From: Streptococcus oralis
GTDB lineage: Bacteria; Bacillota; Bacilli; Lactobacillales; Streptococcaceae
Direction of reading: 5' to 3'
DNA: 5,485 nucleotides
NCBI GenBank assembly: GCA_905370255.1
Contig: CAJPKC010000096.1
Location: 1-5,485 of the forward strand
The notes beneath the pieces are model-generated. The model was given only the letters and a program-made list of their open reading frames with translations, made no database searches and had not been told where the DNA came from. Position 1 is the first letter of the stretch, and every line of letters begins with the position of its first letter. Position numbers and translations under genes: made by a program. Positions 1-5,484 of the stretch are shown in pieces.

Positions 1-6
1 CTTCAT
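1..6 (-). CDS. Possible start of a divergent gene (two codons visible)
   Basis: On the - strand an ATG at 6-4 is followed by AAG and then the window edge. It is preceded by AAAGGA (16-21 on the + strand as TCCTTT) at a spacing of 9 nt, which is a normal ribosome binding site. A gene divergent from a tetR-type gene is a common arrangement and is often the regulator's target. Only two codons are visible, so neither the product nor the reality of the gene can be confirmed from this window. Confidence 0.3.
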
Positions 7-20
7 AATCCTATTTCCTT

Positions 21-29
21 TGTTATAAT
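21..29 (+). promoter_or_regulatory. Extended -10 promoter of the tetR operon
   Basis: TGTTATAAT gives a perfect -10 hexamer (TATAAT, 24-29) with the extended -10 TG one base upstream. The -35 position falls at the window edge (CTTCAT) and is poor, as is usual for extended -10 promoters. Transcription would start near 36, inside the first inverted repeat, so a repressor bound there would block initiation. Confidence 0.55.
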
Positions 30-35
30 AGATTC

Positions 36-52
36 ATGAACATCATGTTCAT
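36..52. promoter_or_regulatory. Operator 1, likely TetR-family binding site
   Basis: ATGAACA-TCA-TGTTCAT is a perfect inverted repeat with 7-bp arms and a 3-bp spacer, just downstream of the -10 box at the expected transcription start. The core TGAACA-N3-TGTTCA recurs exactly at 114-128. Two identical dyads in the leader of a tetR-type gene are best explained as binding sites for its own product. The binding itself is inferred. Confidence 0.65.
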
Positions 53-113
53 TATCATTATCTAACATTCACAACAGAAAGGATAGGGGCAAACCGTTTA
101 GGGTGTACGTTAC

Positions 114-128
114 TGAACAGTTTGTTCA
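114..128. promoter_or_regulatory. Operator 2, second copy of the same dyad
   Basis: TGAACA-GTT-TGTTCA has the same 6-bp arms and 3-bp spacer length as operator 1, with a different spacer sequence. Conserved arms with a free spacer are what a dimeric repressor site should look like. The centres of the two sites are 77 bp apart. It lies just before the ATG at 139, and inside the coding region if the GTG at 103 were the start. Confidence 0.6.
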
Positions 129-138
129 AATTGTCCAT

Positions 139-678
139 ATGACTGCTCAGGATCGTCGTATTACTAAGACTCGAAAAGCTATCTATAGTGCTTTTTTACA
201 GTTACTCAACCAAAAAGGCTATGAAACCATAACGGTTCAAGAAATCATTGACTTAGCCGATGTGGGGCGCTCGACCTTTTACAGCCATTACGAGAGTAAG
301 GAATTATTGCTAGATGAACTCTGTCAAAAGCTCTTTCACCATCTCTTTGAGCGTGCTGAACACCTCTCACCACAAGACTACCTGGCCCATATCTTTCAGC
401 ATTTCAAGAAAAATCAAGATCATGTGACCAGTCTCTTGCTCTCTAAAAACGATTATTTTATACGGCAACTAAGAAAGGAGCTGGAACATGACGTCTACCC
501 AATGGTAGCCGACGAACTAAGCCATGCTCATCCAACCATCCCTCACTCCTATCTCAAGCACTTGGTCGTCAGCCATTTCATTGAAACTCTCAGCTGGTGG
601 TTGAAGAAAGGTAAGTCCTACACTGAACAGGAAGTTATCCAGTTTTATTTGGAGATTCTAAAAGTGGGTACTAACTAG
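139..678 (+). CDS. TetR/AcrR-family transcriptional regulator
   Basis: This is a DNA-binding repressor of 179 aa, a usual length for the family. The N-terminal helix-turn-helix spans about residues 31-57: ITVQEII, then the recognition helix region GRSTFYSHYESKELL, with the classic STFY.HY..K pattern. The C-terminal half is a helical ligand/dimer domain ending FIETLSWWLKKGKSY near residues 148-161, as in many Firmicutes TetR proteins of the short type. The start is uncertain. ATG 139 gives the family-typical N-terminus MTAQDRRITKTR but has no clear ribosome binding site. GTG 103, in the same frame, adds 12 residues and has AGGGG about 13 nt upstream. I chose 139 because homologues usually begin a few residues before DRR..KTR and because operator 2 would otherwise be coding. 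It is first in an operon, 15 nt before the HXXEE gene, and probably represses itself through the two dyads. The ligand is unknown. Confidence 0.9.
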   Translation: MTAQDRRITKTRKAIYSAFLQLLNQKGYETITVQEIIDLADVGRSTFYSHYESKELLLDELCQKLFHHLFERAEHLSPQDYLAHIFQHFKKNQDHVTSLLLSKNDYFIRQLRKELEHDVYPMVADELSHAHPTIPHSYLKHLVVSHFIETLSWWLKKGKSYTEQEVIQFYLEILKVGTN

Positions 679-693
679 AAGGGAGTATTTTCA

Positions 694-1164
694 ATGACCA
701 GCGTGCAATTTTATTTTCTTTTTCCAGCCCTATTCATGCTTCACGAACTCGAAGAAATCGTTTGGATGCCATCCTTTGTCAAAAAAATATCAATCCAGTA
801 TCCAAACAATCGAATCCTATCTTTTTACACTCCATTTGCTTTCAATGCCATTGTCTTAGAGCAATTTCTCATCCTTATGACGTCGCTATATCTTAGTTAC
901 CAGTTTAATAACTATACCATTTATACAACCATCATAATCGCTTATATCTTCCATGTATTCGGACATCTGATTCAGACAATCGTTATTAGAAAATATGTGC
1001 CTGGATTGTTGACGGGAATTCTAACGAGTTTGTTTACTCTATGCAATATCAAAAATGAATTTCCAATTATACTTTATGGTTACTCTCTATTTACCTTATT
1101 GGTTATCGTTTTAAATCTTGTAGTATCATTTATGATTCTTAATAAAATCGGTCATAAAAAATAG
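694..1164 (+). CDS. HXXEE domain-containing membrane protein
   Basis: This 156-aa protein carries the family signature HELEE at residues 17-21 in the first hydrophobic stretch, followed by W24. The second family-like block has H87, H91 and then YVPGLLT (101-107). Hydrophobic segments lie at about 5-17, 48-70, 75-95, 104-118 and 125-150, so it is an integral membrane protein. The histidines and glutamates placed in or near membrane segments could bind a metal or form an active site, but the family has no established function that I know of. The start is well supported by AGAAGGGAG 8 nt before the ATG. It lies between the TetR gene and a second small membrane protein and should be under the same repressor, which suggests a ligand-induced membrane function such as export or detoxification. 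That role is inferred. Confidence 0.85.
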   Translation: MTSVQFYFLFPALFMLHELEEIVWMPSFVKKISIQYPNNRILSFYTPFAFNAIVLEQFLILMTSLYLSYQFNNYTIYTTIIIAYIFHVFGHLIQTIVIRKYVPGLLTGILTSLFTLCNIKNEFPIILYGYSLFTLLVIVLNLVVSFMILNKIGHKK

Positions 1165-1199
1165 AACTCAGGCAATCATATCATAGAAAGGAAACGTCC

Positions 1200-1547
1200 A
1201 TGTCACTTTATCTCATCTTTAGCATCATCACAGTATTCTTAGCCCTTGCTTTTGTCCTGCTTCATCTTGTTGCTGCACTATCAGCTATTCTAAAAGGCAA
1301 AAAAAGCTTAGGAATCGTATTTATTATTGTTGGTGCCATTACTTGTATCTCGGCCCTTCTCCTTGTTATGGTTAATCGTACCTTAGCATTTTATATATGG
1401 CTATTTGCTAGCTCGACAATTTGCGGGGGCGCTCTCCTGAATGGTCTAAATAACCAAAAATTCAACAAATCACACCACCAAATTCGTTTTGTGATTGACT
1501 TGATTATTACTTTTTTGCTATATGTTTGGCTATACCTATTCCAATAA
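1200..1547 (+). CDS. Small four-helix membrane protein of unknown function
   Basis: I do not recognise this 115-aa protein. It is almost entirely hydrophobic, with membrane segments at about residues 4-30, 37-58, 61-82 and 95-114. Short polar loops carry a KGKK patch near 32-35 and a loop rich in Asn, Lys and His near 84-96. There is no signal peptide cleavage motif and no catalytic motif. GAAAGGA lies 7 nt before the ATG, a good ribosome binding site. The gene follows the HXXEE gene by 35 nt on the same strand and is followed by a strong terminator, so it is the last gene of the TetR operon. It may be a partner subunit of the HXXEE protein, but only co-location supports this. Confidence 0.75.
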   Translation: MSLYLIFSIITVFLALAFVLLHLVAALSAILKGKKSLGIVFIIVGAITCISALLLVMVNRTLAFYIWLFASSTICGGALLNGLNNQKFNKSHHQIRFVIDLIITFLLYVWLYLFQ

Positions 1548-1569
1548 CATGTGATGCTCACTTCTATAA

Positions 1570-1620
1570 ATACAATACAAAAAGGCCTAGAGTTCCAATC
1601 TAGGTCTTTTTGCATTGTAT
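1570..1620. terminator. Bidirectional intrinsic terminator with long stem
   Basis: Two 22-base arms (1570-1591 and 1599-1620) pair around the loop GTTCCAA with one A/C mismatch and one G-U pair. The core is AAAAAGGCCTAGA against TCTAGGTCTTTTT. A-rich DNA before the stem and a T run after it make it able to end transcripts on both strands. It closes the + strand TetR operon, 22 bp after the last stop codon. It is also the first convincing terminator met by transcripts coming from the right on the - strand. Confidence 0.85.
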
Positions 1621-1647
1621 ACTAAACCCCAAGCACTACCATGCTCA

Positions 1648-1683
1648 CTAATAGTCGTGGGCAAAACCATCGATTTTTGTCAT
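1648..1683 (-). pseudogene. Start of a broken gene (11-codon stub)
   Basis: On the - strand AAGGAG (1690-1695 on the + strand as CTCCTT) lies 6 nt before an ATG, which opens MTKIDGFAHDY and then hits TAG. The start lies 17 bp after the stop codon of the dehydrogenase remnant, so the two were probably one operon. Dropping one T at the stop would continue the frame as SEHGSAWGLVYN into the terminator stem, which looks protein-like. It is probably the 5' end of a truncated and frameshifted gene whose family I cannot identify. Confidence 0.4.
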
Positions 1684-1700
1684 TAGAATCTCCTTGGGGG

Positions 1701-2032
1701 TCAGAATTTAAAAAGTATCTTTCCTTGACGGCCTGGTTCTTCTTGAGCTGTCAAGGCTTTTTTATAGTCTTCAATCGAAAATATAGCTGATGGTTCTGGT
1801 AGGACTAGCTGACCATTCCCTATCCATTCAAATAAGTGATCAAAATAGTTCAGCCACTCAGTCCTATTGACCTTAGCTAAAGTATGTCTTAGGTGAAAAA
1901 CTTCTGCAGATATGGGGAATTGACTACAGATAAAAGGCCAGTCAACTTGTTCCCCAGATAAGACACCAATGGTTCGAAAGAGCCCTTATCTCTTTTTTTA
2001 CTTAAAGCCTTGATAGACTTGACAAATGGTAG
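1701..2032 (-). pseudogene. C-terminal remnant of a medium-chain (zinc-type) dehydrogenase/quinone reductase
   Basis: From 1985 down to the TGA at 1701 the - strand encodes 94 residues with no start codon of its own. They include RTIGVLSGEQVDWPF, matching the region just after the nucleotide-binding fold of MDR enzymes (G..V..G.LSGE). Further on come LFEWIGNGQLVLPEP, then FSIEDYKKAL, and finally GRQGKILFKF, the usual MDR C-terminus (F.leda..A......GK.vl). Upstream of 1985 the similarity seems to continue in another frame (SFLPFVKSIKALSKKRDKG), which implies loss of one base near 1984. The catalytic domain and most of the nucleotide-binding domain are missing. The remnant meets the IS6 relic at about 2030-2040, so a deletion next to that element is the likely cause. 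No function remains. MDR family membership is inferred from pattern, not from a search. Confidence 0.65.
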
Positions 2033-2131
2033 AAAAGAGCCACTGAAATCAAGGTATTAATGGGAATAACAGCCTAAGATATTTGGAGTTCAGAGAGGGC
2101 GCGTTTGATTTTCAAACTTCGCAACAGAATC
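2033..2131 (+). mobile_element. Right-end relic of an IS6-family element (ISS1/IS1216 type)
   Basis: Codons at 2039-2077 read ATEIKVLMGITA and then TAA, the characteristic C-terminus of ISS1-like IS6 transposases (..TEIKVLMGI.A). At 2114-2131, AAACTTCGCAACAGAATC matches the family's terminal repeat AAACTTTGCAACAGAACC at 16 of 18 positions. The 36 bp between stop codon and repeat fits the short 3' tail of these elements. The rest of the transposase and the left repeat are absent, so the copy is dead. Its left boundary with the dehydrogenase remnant is approximate. Confidence 0.75.
2114..2131 (+). repeat. IS6-family right terminal inverted repeat
   Basis: Read on the - strand this is GATTCTGTTGCGAAGTTT, against GGTTCTGTTGCAAAGTTT in ISS1/IS1216-type elements (two mismatches). 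No partner repeat occurs elsewhere in the window. It ends 7 bp before the stop codon of the PfkB gene. Confidence 0.75.
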
Positions 2132-2138
2132 TATTATT

Positions 2139-3029
2139 CTATTGCTTATTCAACAAGGTCCCACTATCTTGACCAACAACAAGAGCCGCCAGCTCATTGC
2201 CCTGCTGAACGGCCTCTGGCAAGCTCATATTCTGACTTAGACCAGCCAGAAAACCACCGCAGAACGTATCACCAGCTCCAAGCGTATTAACAACCTTGAC
2301 TTTGGCCGAACGGACCATCTCAAAATGATGCTTCCCTGCATAAAGATAAGCCCCTTCTTCACCTAAGGTCAGAACAATTGGTGCGTGAGTTTTAACAAAG
2401 ATTTCCTGACACTTCATCTCCAAGCTGCTTACTCCCGGAAACAGATATCTAGTTTCGTCTTCATTGCAGTGAATCATAACGTGATTGTCATACAATCTCT
2501 GAAGGGTCTTTTGAGAAATATACTCAATTCTTGGTGAAGCATCAAATAACACCTGAGAATCAGAATTTCGTTTATCCAACGCATCCAGGATGACTCCCGC
2601 AACCTTATCATCTTCCATTTCATAACCACTAATATAAAAAGAATCATAATTAGAAATGTCGATATTCTCGAACCAATCAGGCTGCCAGAGCTGTTCAATG
2701 CCGTTAACAGTCAAAAAGCTCCTCTCACCATCCGGCTCCACAAATGAAATATCCCAGCCATTATCTGCACCATTAACTTTTAGAAGAGGTCGAATACCCA
2801 TCTTAGCCATATCCTCCGATACCAAGTCCGCGTATTGGCCTTCCCCAACTGGCACAAATAAATCAGCATCTTGCCCCGCATATTTAATCGCGCCATATAC
2901 ATTAAAGGCTGATCCACCTACGATATTTGCCCGTAGATGACCACTAATATCTTCACCAGTCGTTGGTAGCTTTGGAACGTCCATTAACACATCAACAAAG
3001 GCCGCTCCAATCACTAATGTTTTACTCAT
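2139..3029 (-). CDS. PfkB-family carbohydrate/nucleoside kinase
   Basis: This 296-aa cytoplasmic sugar kinase of the ribokinase superfamily transfers ATP phosphate to a sugar or nucleoside hydroxyl. It starts with the family opening VIGAAFVDVLMDVPKLPTTGE. The first PfkB signature lies at about 37-68 (VGGSAFNVYGAIKYAG). An ATP-side N..E-like block is HCNEDE (187-192). The second signature is NTLGAGDTFCGGF (248-260), with D254 of GAGD as catalytic base; the usual leading Asp is Asn248. Length and motifs are complete, so it should be active. The ATG follows the permease stop with no gap, and its ribosome binding site AGAAGGGGG lies in the last permease codons, so translation is coupled. The gene is last in its operon. 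By analogy with E. coli yegV it may phosphorylate ribose or a riboside released or imported by its partners. Exact substrate unknown. Confidence 0.92.
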   Translation of the reverse strand: MSKTLVIGAAFVDVLMDVPKLPTTGEDISGHLRANIVGGSAFNVYGAIKYAGQDADLFVPVGEGQYADLVSEDMAKMGIRPLLKVNGADNGWDISFVEPDGERSFLTVNGIEQLWQPDWFENIDISNYDSFYISGYEMEDDKVAGVILDALDKRNSDSQVLFDASPRIEYISQKTLQRLYDNHVMIHCNEDETRYLFPGVSSLEMKCQEIFVKTHAPIVLTLGEEGAYLYAGKHHFEMVRSAKVKVVNTLGAGDTFCGGFLAGLSQNMSLPEAVQQGNELAALVVGQDSGTLLNKQ

Positions 3030-4388
3030 TTATGCCCCCTTCTTATTTGGAACGGCAACCTTCCACAACAACATGCAAATAATCGCGATAATTGCGGAGA
3101 CAAAGACTCCTAAACTATTATTCCTAAAGATACCATGAGCAAATGGCCCATTCCAAATTGCGTTGTTTGTGAACAAGAATCCAGTAGTTGTAGCCAAGAT
3201 CCAAGAAATAATTCCCCGCCAATTGAAATGTGTCTTTGAATCATTTTCAAGCAGAGCGACATCATAACTTTGTGATCTGAACATAACACTATCACATAAG
3301 AAAATTGCCACCCAACTTGCTAGACAAATGCCCAGGAAATTTAAGAAGAGCTCAAAATTACTGAGAAAGTTTCCAGAAATAAACAATACATAAATCGGAA
3401 TTGCCAAAACGATGGCCCCATGAATCATTAATGAGGTTCGTTGAGTGACGTTAATTCCAATTGTCGCCAAATTAATGCGTGCAGATCGAAAAGAAATAAT
3501 ACATTGCGGAATGAGTCCGCCAGCTGCAACTAAGAAATAAATTGGCCCGATCCAAGTTGGTAAAGCAGAATACATGACGCCAAACGGATCACCAGTAGTT
3601 GCCAATGAGGGTTCAATCGTACTGAGCATTACTCCTCCGGCCATTAAGACAAACAAAGGAACGGCTCCGCCCATTGTAGTGTTCCAAAAAGTAGCAGACG
3701 GCTTTGTCTTTTTGGTCACATAGGCTCCCCAGTCGGCAGCAGCCATCGACCATGAAATACCAGATCCGGCAGCAACGATGCTCACAGCAGGAAGGACCCC
3801 AGTAATCCAACTTCCCGATGGTAGACTAAAAGCTTCCTGCCATTTGGCTTTTAAGAGGAACAACACGAGAATCAGCACAGTTAAAATTCCAAATATCCAA
3901 CTCAACCAGGTTTGTATTTTAGCGAGGGTATCTTCTTTTAACAAACCGGATAGAACAACTAGCCCACCAAAAATCACCAGGGCGACCGCTGTGGTAACTG
4001 AAGACTTTTCAACATTGATAATACTGAATAGTGATACCAACAACAATGTTCCCGTAATGACATTAACGGCAAGCCAGCCAACCATGTTAAACCAGGCAAT
4101 CGCATTAGGAATTTTATTGCCATGCGTGCCATAGGCCGCCCGACTCAATTTAAAAGTTGTGACCCCTTCTTTTTGACCAATCATTGCGACCCAACCAGGG
4201 ACCGCGAAGGACAGCGCACCAACAAGTGACGCAATAATAGCTTGAAAAAATGATAAATGATAACTGACGATCATGGCACCAAACACAAAGCCCATGATAC
4301 CGATATTGGCTGCGAACCAGTTGTAAAAGAGTTTGCCAGCAGTCAACGTTTTCTCCGAATCTGGAATCTTGATAATATTGTCATCCAT
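3030..4388 (-). CDS. NCS1-family nucleobase/nucleoside permease (cytosine/purine permease type)
   Basis: This 452-aa membrane transporter has about 12 hydrophobic segments and a short hydrophilic N-terminus. NCS1 features are WFAANIGIMGFVFGAMI (24-40) in helix 1, and GQKEGVTTFKLSRAAYGTHG (71-90) followed by IAWFNMVGWLAVN (97-109) around helix 3. SGISWSMAAADWGAYV (209-224) in helix 6 corresponds to the A.D..RY region of cytosine permeases. CDSVMFR (365-371) takes the place of the usual DYF..R after helix 10. NCS1 proteins move nucleobases, hydantoins, allantoin, thiamine or nucleosides with Na+ or H+. An in-frame GTG at 4397 overlaps the previous gene's stop, but ATG 4388 is preferred because AAAAGGGGTGA sits 5 nt before it. 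The gene lies between the ADP-ribosylglycohydrolase and the sugar kinase, which suggests that it imports an N-riboside rather than a free base. That substrate is inferred. Confidence 0.9.
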   Translation of the reverse strand: MDDNIIKIPDSEKTLTAGKLFYNWFAANIGIMGFVFGAMIVSYHLSFFQAIIASLVGALSFAVPGWVAMIGQKEGVTTFKLSRAAYGTHGNKIPNAIAWFNMVGWLAVNVITGTLLLVSLFSIINVEKSSVTTAVALVIFGGLVVLSGLLKEDTLAKIQTWLSWIFGILTVLILVLFLLKAKWQEAFSLPSGSWITGVLPAVSIVAAGSGISWSMAAADWGAYVTKKTKPSATFWNTTMGGAVPLFVLMAGGVMLSTIEPSLATTGDPFGVMYSALPTWIGPIYFLVAAGGLIPQCIISFRSARINLATIGINVTQRTSLMIHGAIVLAIPIYVLFISGNFLSNFELFLNFLGICLASWVAIFLCDSVMFRSQSYDVALLENDSKTHFNWRGIISWILATTTGFLFTNNAIWNGPFAHGIFRNNSLGVFVSAIIAIICMLLWKVAVPNKKGA

Positions 4389-4393
4389 GAATA

Positions 4394-4404
4394 TCACCCC
4401 TTTT
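4394..4404 (-). promoter_or_regulatory. Ribosome binding site of the permease, fixing its start at 4388
   Basis: On the - strand AAAAGGGGTGA is close to the full anti-Shine-Dalgarno complement AAAGGAGGTGA. It lies 5 nt before ATG 4388. Its last three bases are the TGA stop of the upstream hydrolase gene, so termination and re-initiation are coupled. The alternative GTG at 4397 lies inside this site and is unlikely to be the start. Confidence 0.75.
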
Positions 4405-5404
4405 GGTTAATGTGGAACTGTAAAATTTTATCCGCGTACTCATTGAAGTCATGCTCGGGATTTTGCTGATCGATTAAGTTAACCCACTCCACAGGAATGG
4501 AAGATTGACCATTCTTGGCGCCACAAATTGCGGTTGCCATCGCACCAATGGTGTCAGTATCACCACCAAGGTTGGCGCACATTAAGGCGCATTTTTGAAC
4601 ATCGCGACAATAATAAGCGATTGAAACCGCAGCGGGGATGCTTTCAGAAATCATTGTTCCTGTGCCGATCAAGTCGTAAATATGCTGACTAAATTTGCCG
4701 TCATCATCCTTATATTTATGAGCAATCTCAATTCCTAACTGCAAACGATCATGTGTCTTGGCTGCCCATGTGGGGGCACCTAATTTGAAACCAGCATCAT
4801 TGGCTCTTAAGGCAAAATCGATTATGTCGTCCCAATTCTGATCGGCCATAGATGCCGTAACGGCTCCAGCAATCATTGACGCTCCACTGATTGAAACATC
4901 GCTGGAATGTGTGATCTTTGTAATATCAAAGACCATTTGGACAAGTTTTGAAAGTTGATTGGGCTCAAATAAAGCACCAATTGGTGAGATTCTCATTCCT
5001 GCACCGTTAGTCAGTGCCTGATCCGTAATCGGGCGAGGGTCTTGGCCGGCTTTGATGGCCGACAATGCAGCCTTACTACTTGGTCCAAGGATGTTGTTCT
5101 CCCAAGCACCGACTGATTCTGCCCATGCCATAATATGCTTCACCAAGATCTCTGAATTGGGTTGCCAGTTGTTTTCGATTAGTCCGTCCAATATAGCTAG
5201 TGCCTGATTGGTGTCATCGGTGTATTGGCCTTTTTTAAAGTTTTTGGCGATATCGTTATTGTCAGGGCCATCAAGAAAAGTAGTAATTTTTCCACCAAAT
5301 TGATCTCGAATATTCTCGACTGGCCATAATTCCGATGGCATTCCTATTGCATCACCGATGGCTTGGCCGTATAGGACGCCGAGGATTTTGTCTTTGCTGC
5401 GCAT
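4394..5404 (-). CDS. ADP-ribosylglycohydrolase-family (DraG/ARH) hydrolase
   Basis: This 336-aa cytoplasmic protein has the whole di-metal active-site set of the DraG/ARH fold. GQAIGDAIGMPSE spans 13-25, YTDDT 61-65 holds the first metal ligands, NGAGMRISPIG 133-143 follows, and LGGDTDTIGA 279-288 holds the second metal aspartates D282 and D284. THSSD (165-169) and the GTGTMISESIPAAV helix (247-260) also fit. Family members hydrolyse N- or O-glycosidic bonds to ADP-ribose, but many bacterial ones in catabolic operons, such as E. coli YegU (similar length), have no proven protein substrate. Here the permease and PfkB kinase partners, and the absence of any ADP-ribosyltransferase or nitrogenase gene, favour cleavage of a small N-riboside over removal of ADP-ribose from protein. 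The start is supported by GAGAGGTG 5 nt before the ATG. It is the first gene of the operon. Confidence 0.92.
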   Translation of the reverse strand: MRSKDKILGVLYGQAIGDAIGMPSELWPVENIRDQFGGKITTFLDGPDNNDIAKNFKKGQYTDDTNQALAILDGLIENNWQPNSEILVKHIMAWAESVGAWENNILGPSSKAALSAIKAGQDPRPITDQALTNGAGMRISPIGALFEPNQLSKLVQMVFDITKITHSSDVSISGASMIAGAVTASMADQNWDDIIDFALRANDAGFKLGAPTWAAKTHDRLQLGIEIAHKYKDDDGKFSQHIYDLIGTGTMISESIPAAVSIAYYCRDVQKCALMCANLGGDTDTIGAMATAICGAKNGQSSIPVEWVNLIDQQNPEHDFNEYADKILQFHINQKG

Positions 5405-5454
5405 GTTTGCACCTCTCTTTCTGAATTTTGTATTTTAAAAAAAAGTACTTTCTA

Positions 5455-5484
5455 CTTATATTGATAATATAACTTATCTGTTAC
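5455..5484 (-). promoter_or_regulatory. Possible promoter of the hydrolase-permease-kinase operon
   Basis: On the - strand GTAACA (4 of 6 to TTGACA) is separated by 18 bp from TATAAG (5 of 6 to TATAAT). Transcription would start about 45 nt before the hydrolase ATG. A second -10-like hexamer, TAAAAT, lies closer to the gene at 5432-5437 but has no good -35. The region is so A/T-rich that the choice is uncertain. Confidence 0.35.
5456..5472. promoter_or_regulatory. Candidate operator: perfect 17-bp dyad
   Basis: TTATATT-GAT-AATATAA is a perfect inverted repeat with 7-bp arms and a 3-bp centre. It overlaps the spacer and -10 of the proposed operon promoter. That is a good place for a repressor, possibly encoded just outside the window. 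A/T-only arms make chance symmetry more likely than usual. Confidence 0.4.

Noticed and set aside
36..65. Short frame ATG...TAA (MNIMFIII) in the tetR leader as a leader peptide
   Set aside because: It begins at the expected transcription start with no room for a ribosome binding site, and its sequence is explained by the operator dyad.
1391..1615. 74-codon open frame on the - strand over the small membrane protein and terminator
   Set aside because: It starts within the terminator stem and is antisense to a gene with a good ribosome binding site.
1627..1699. CCCCAAG and CTTGGGG as inverted repeat around the gene stub
   Set aside because: Only 7 bp with a 59-bp gap and no other sign of a mobile end; chance is sufficient.
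2105..2290. 61-codon open frame on the + strand over the IS6 repeat and the kinase 3' end
   Set aside because: It starts inside the IS tail, crosses the terminal repeat and runs antisense to the kinase; no ribosome binding site or family pattern.
3778..4134. 118-codon open frame on the + strand inside the permease gene
   Set aside because: It is antisense to a well-supported permease, has no ribosome binding site, and its translation is low-complexity and not protein-like. It is a shadow of the real gene.
4394..5404. Reading the hydrolase as part of an ADP-ribosylation toxin-antitoxin or defence system
   Set aside because: No ADP-ribosyltransferase or macrodomain gene is nearby; the operon partners are a permease and a sugar kinase, which fit catabolism better.
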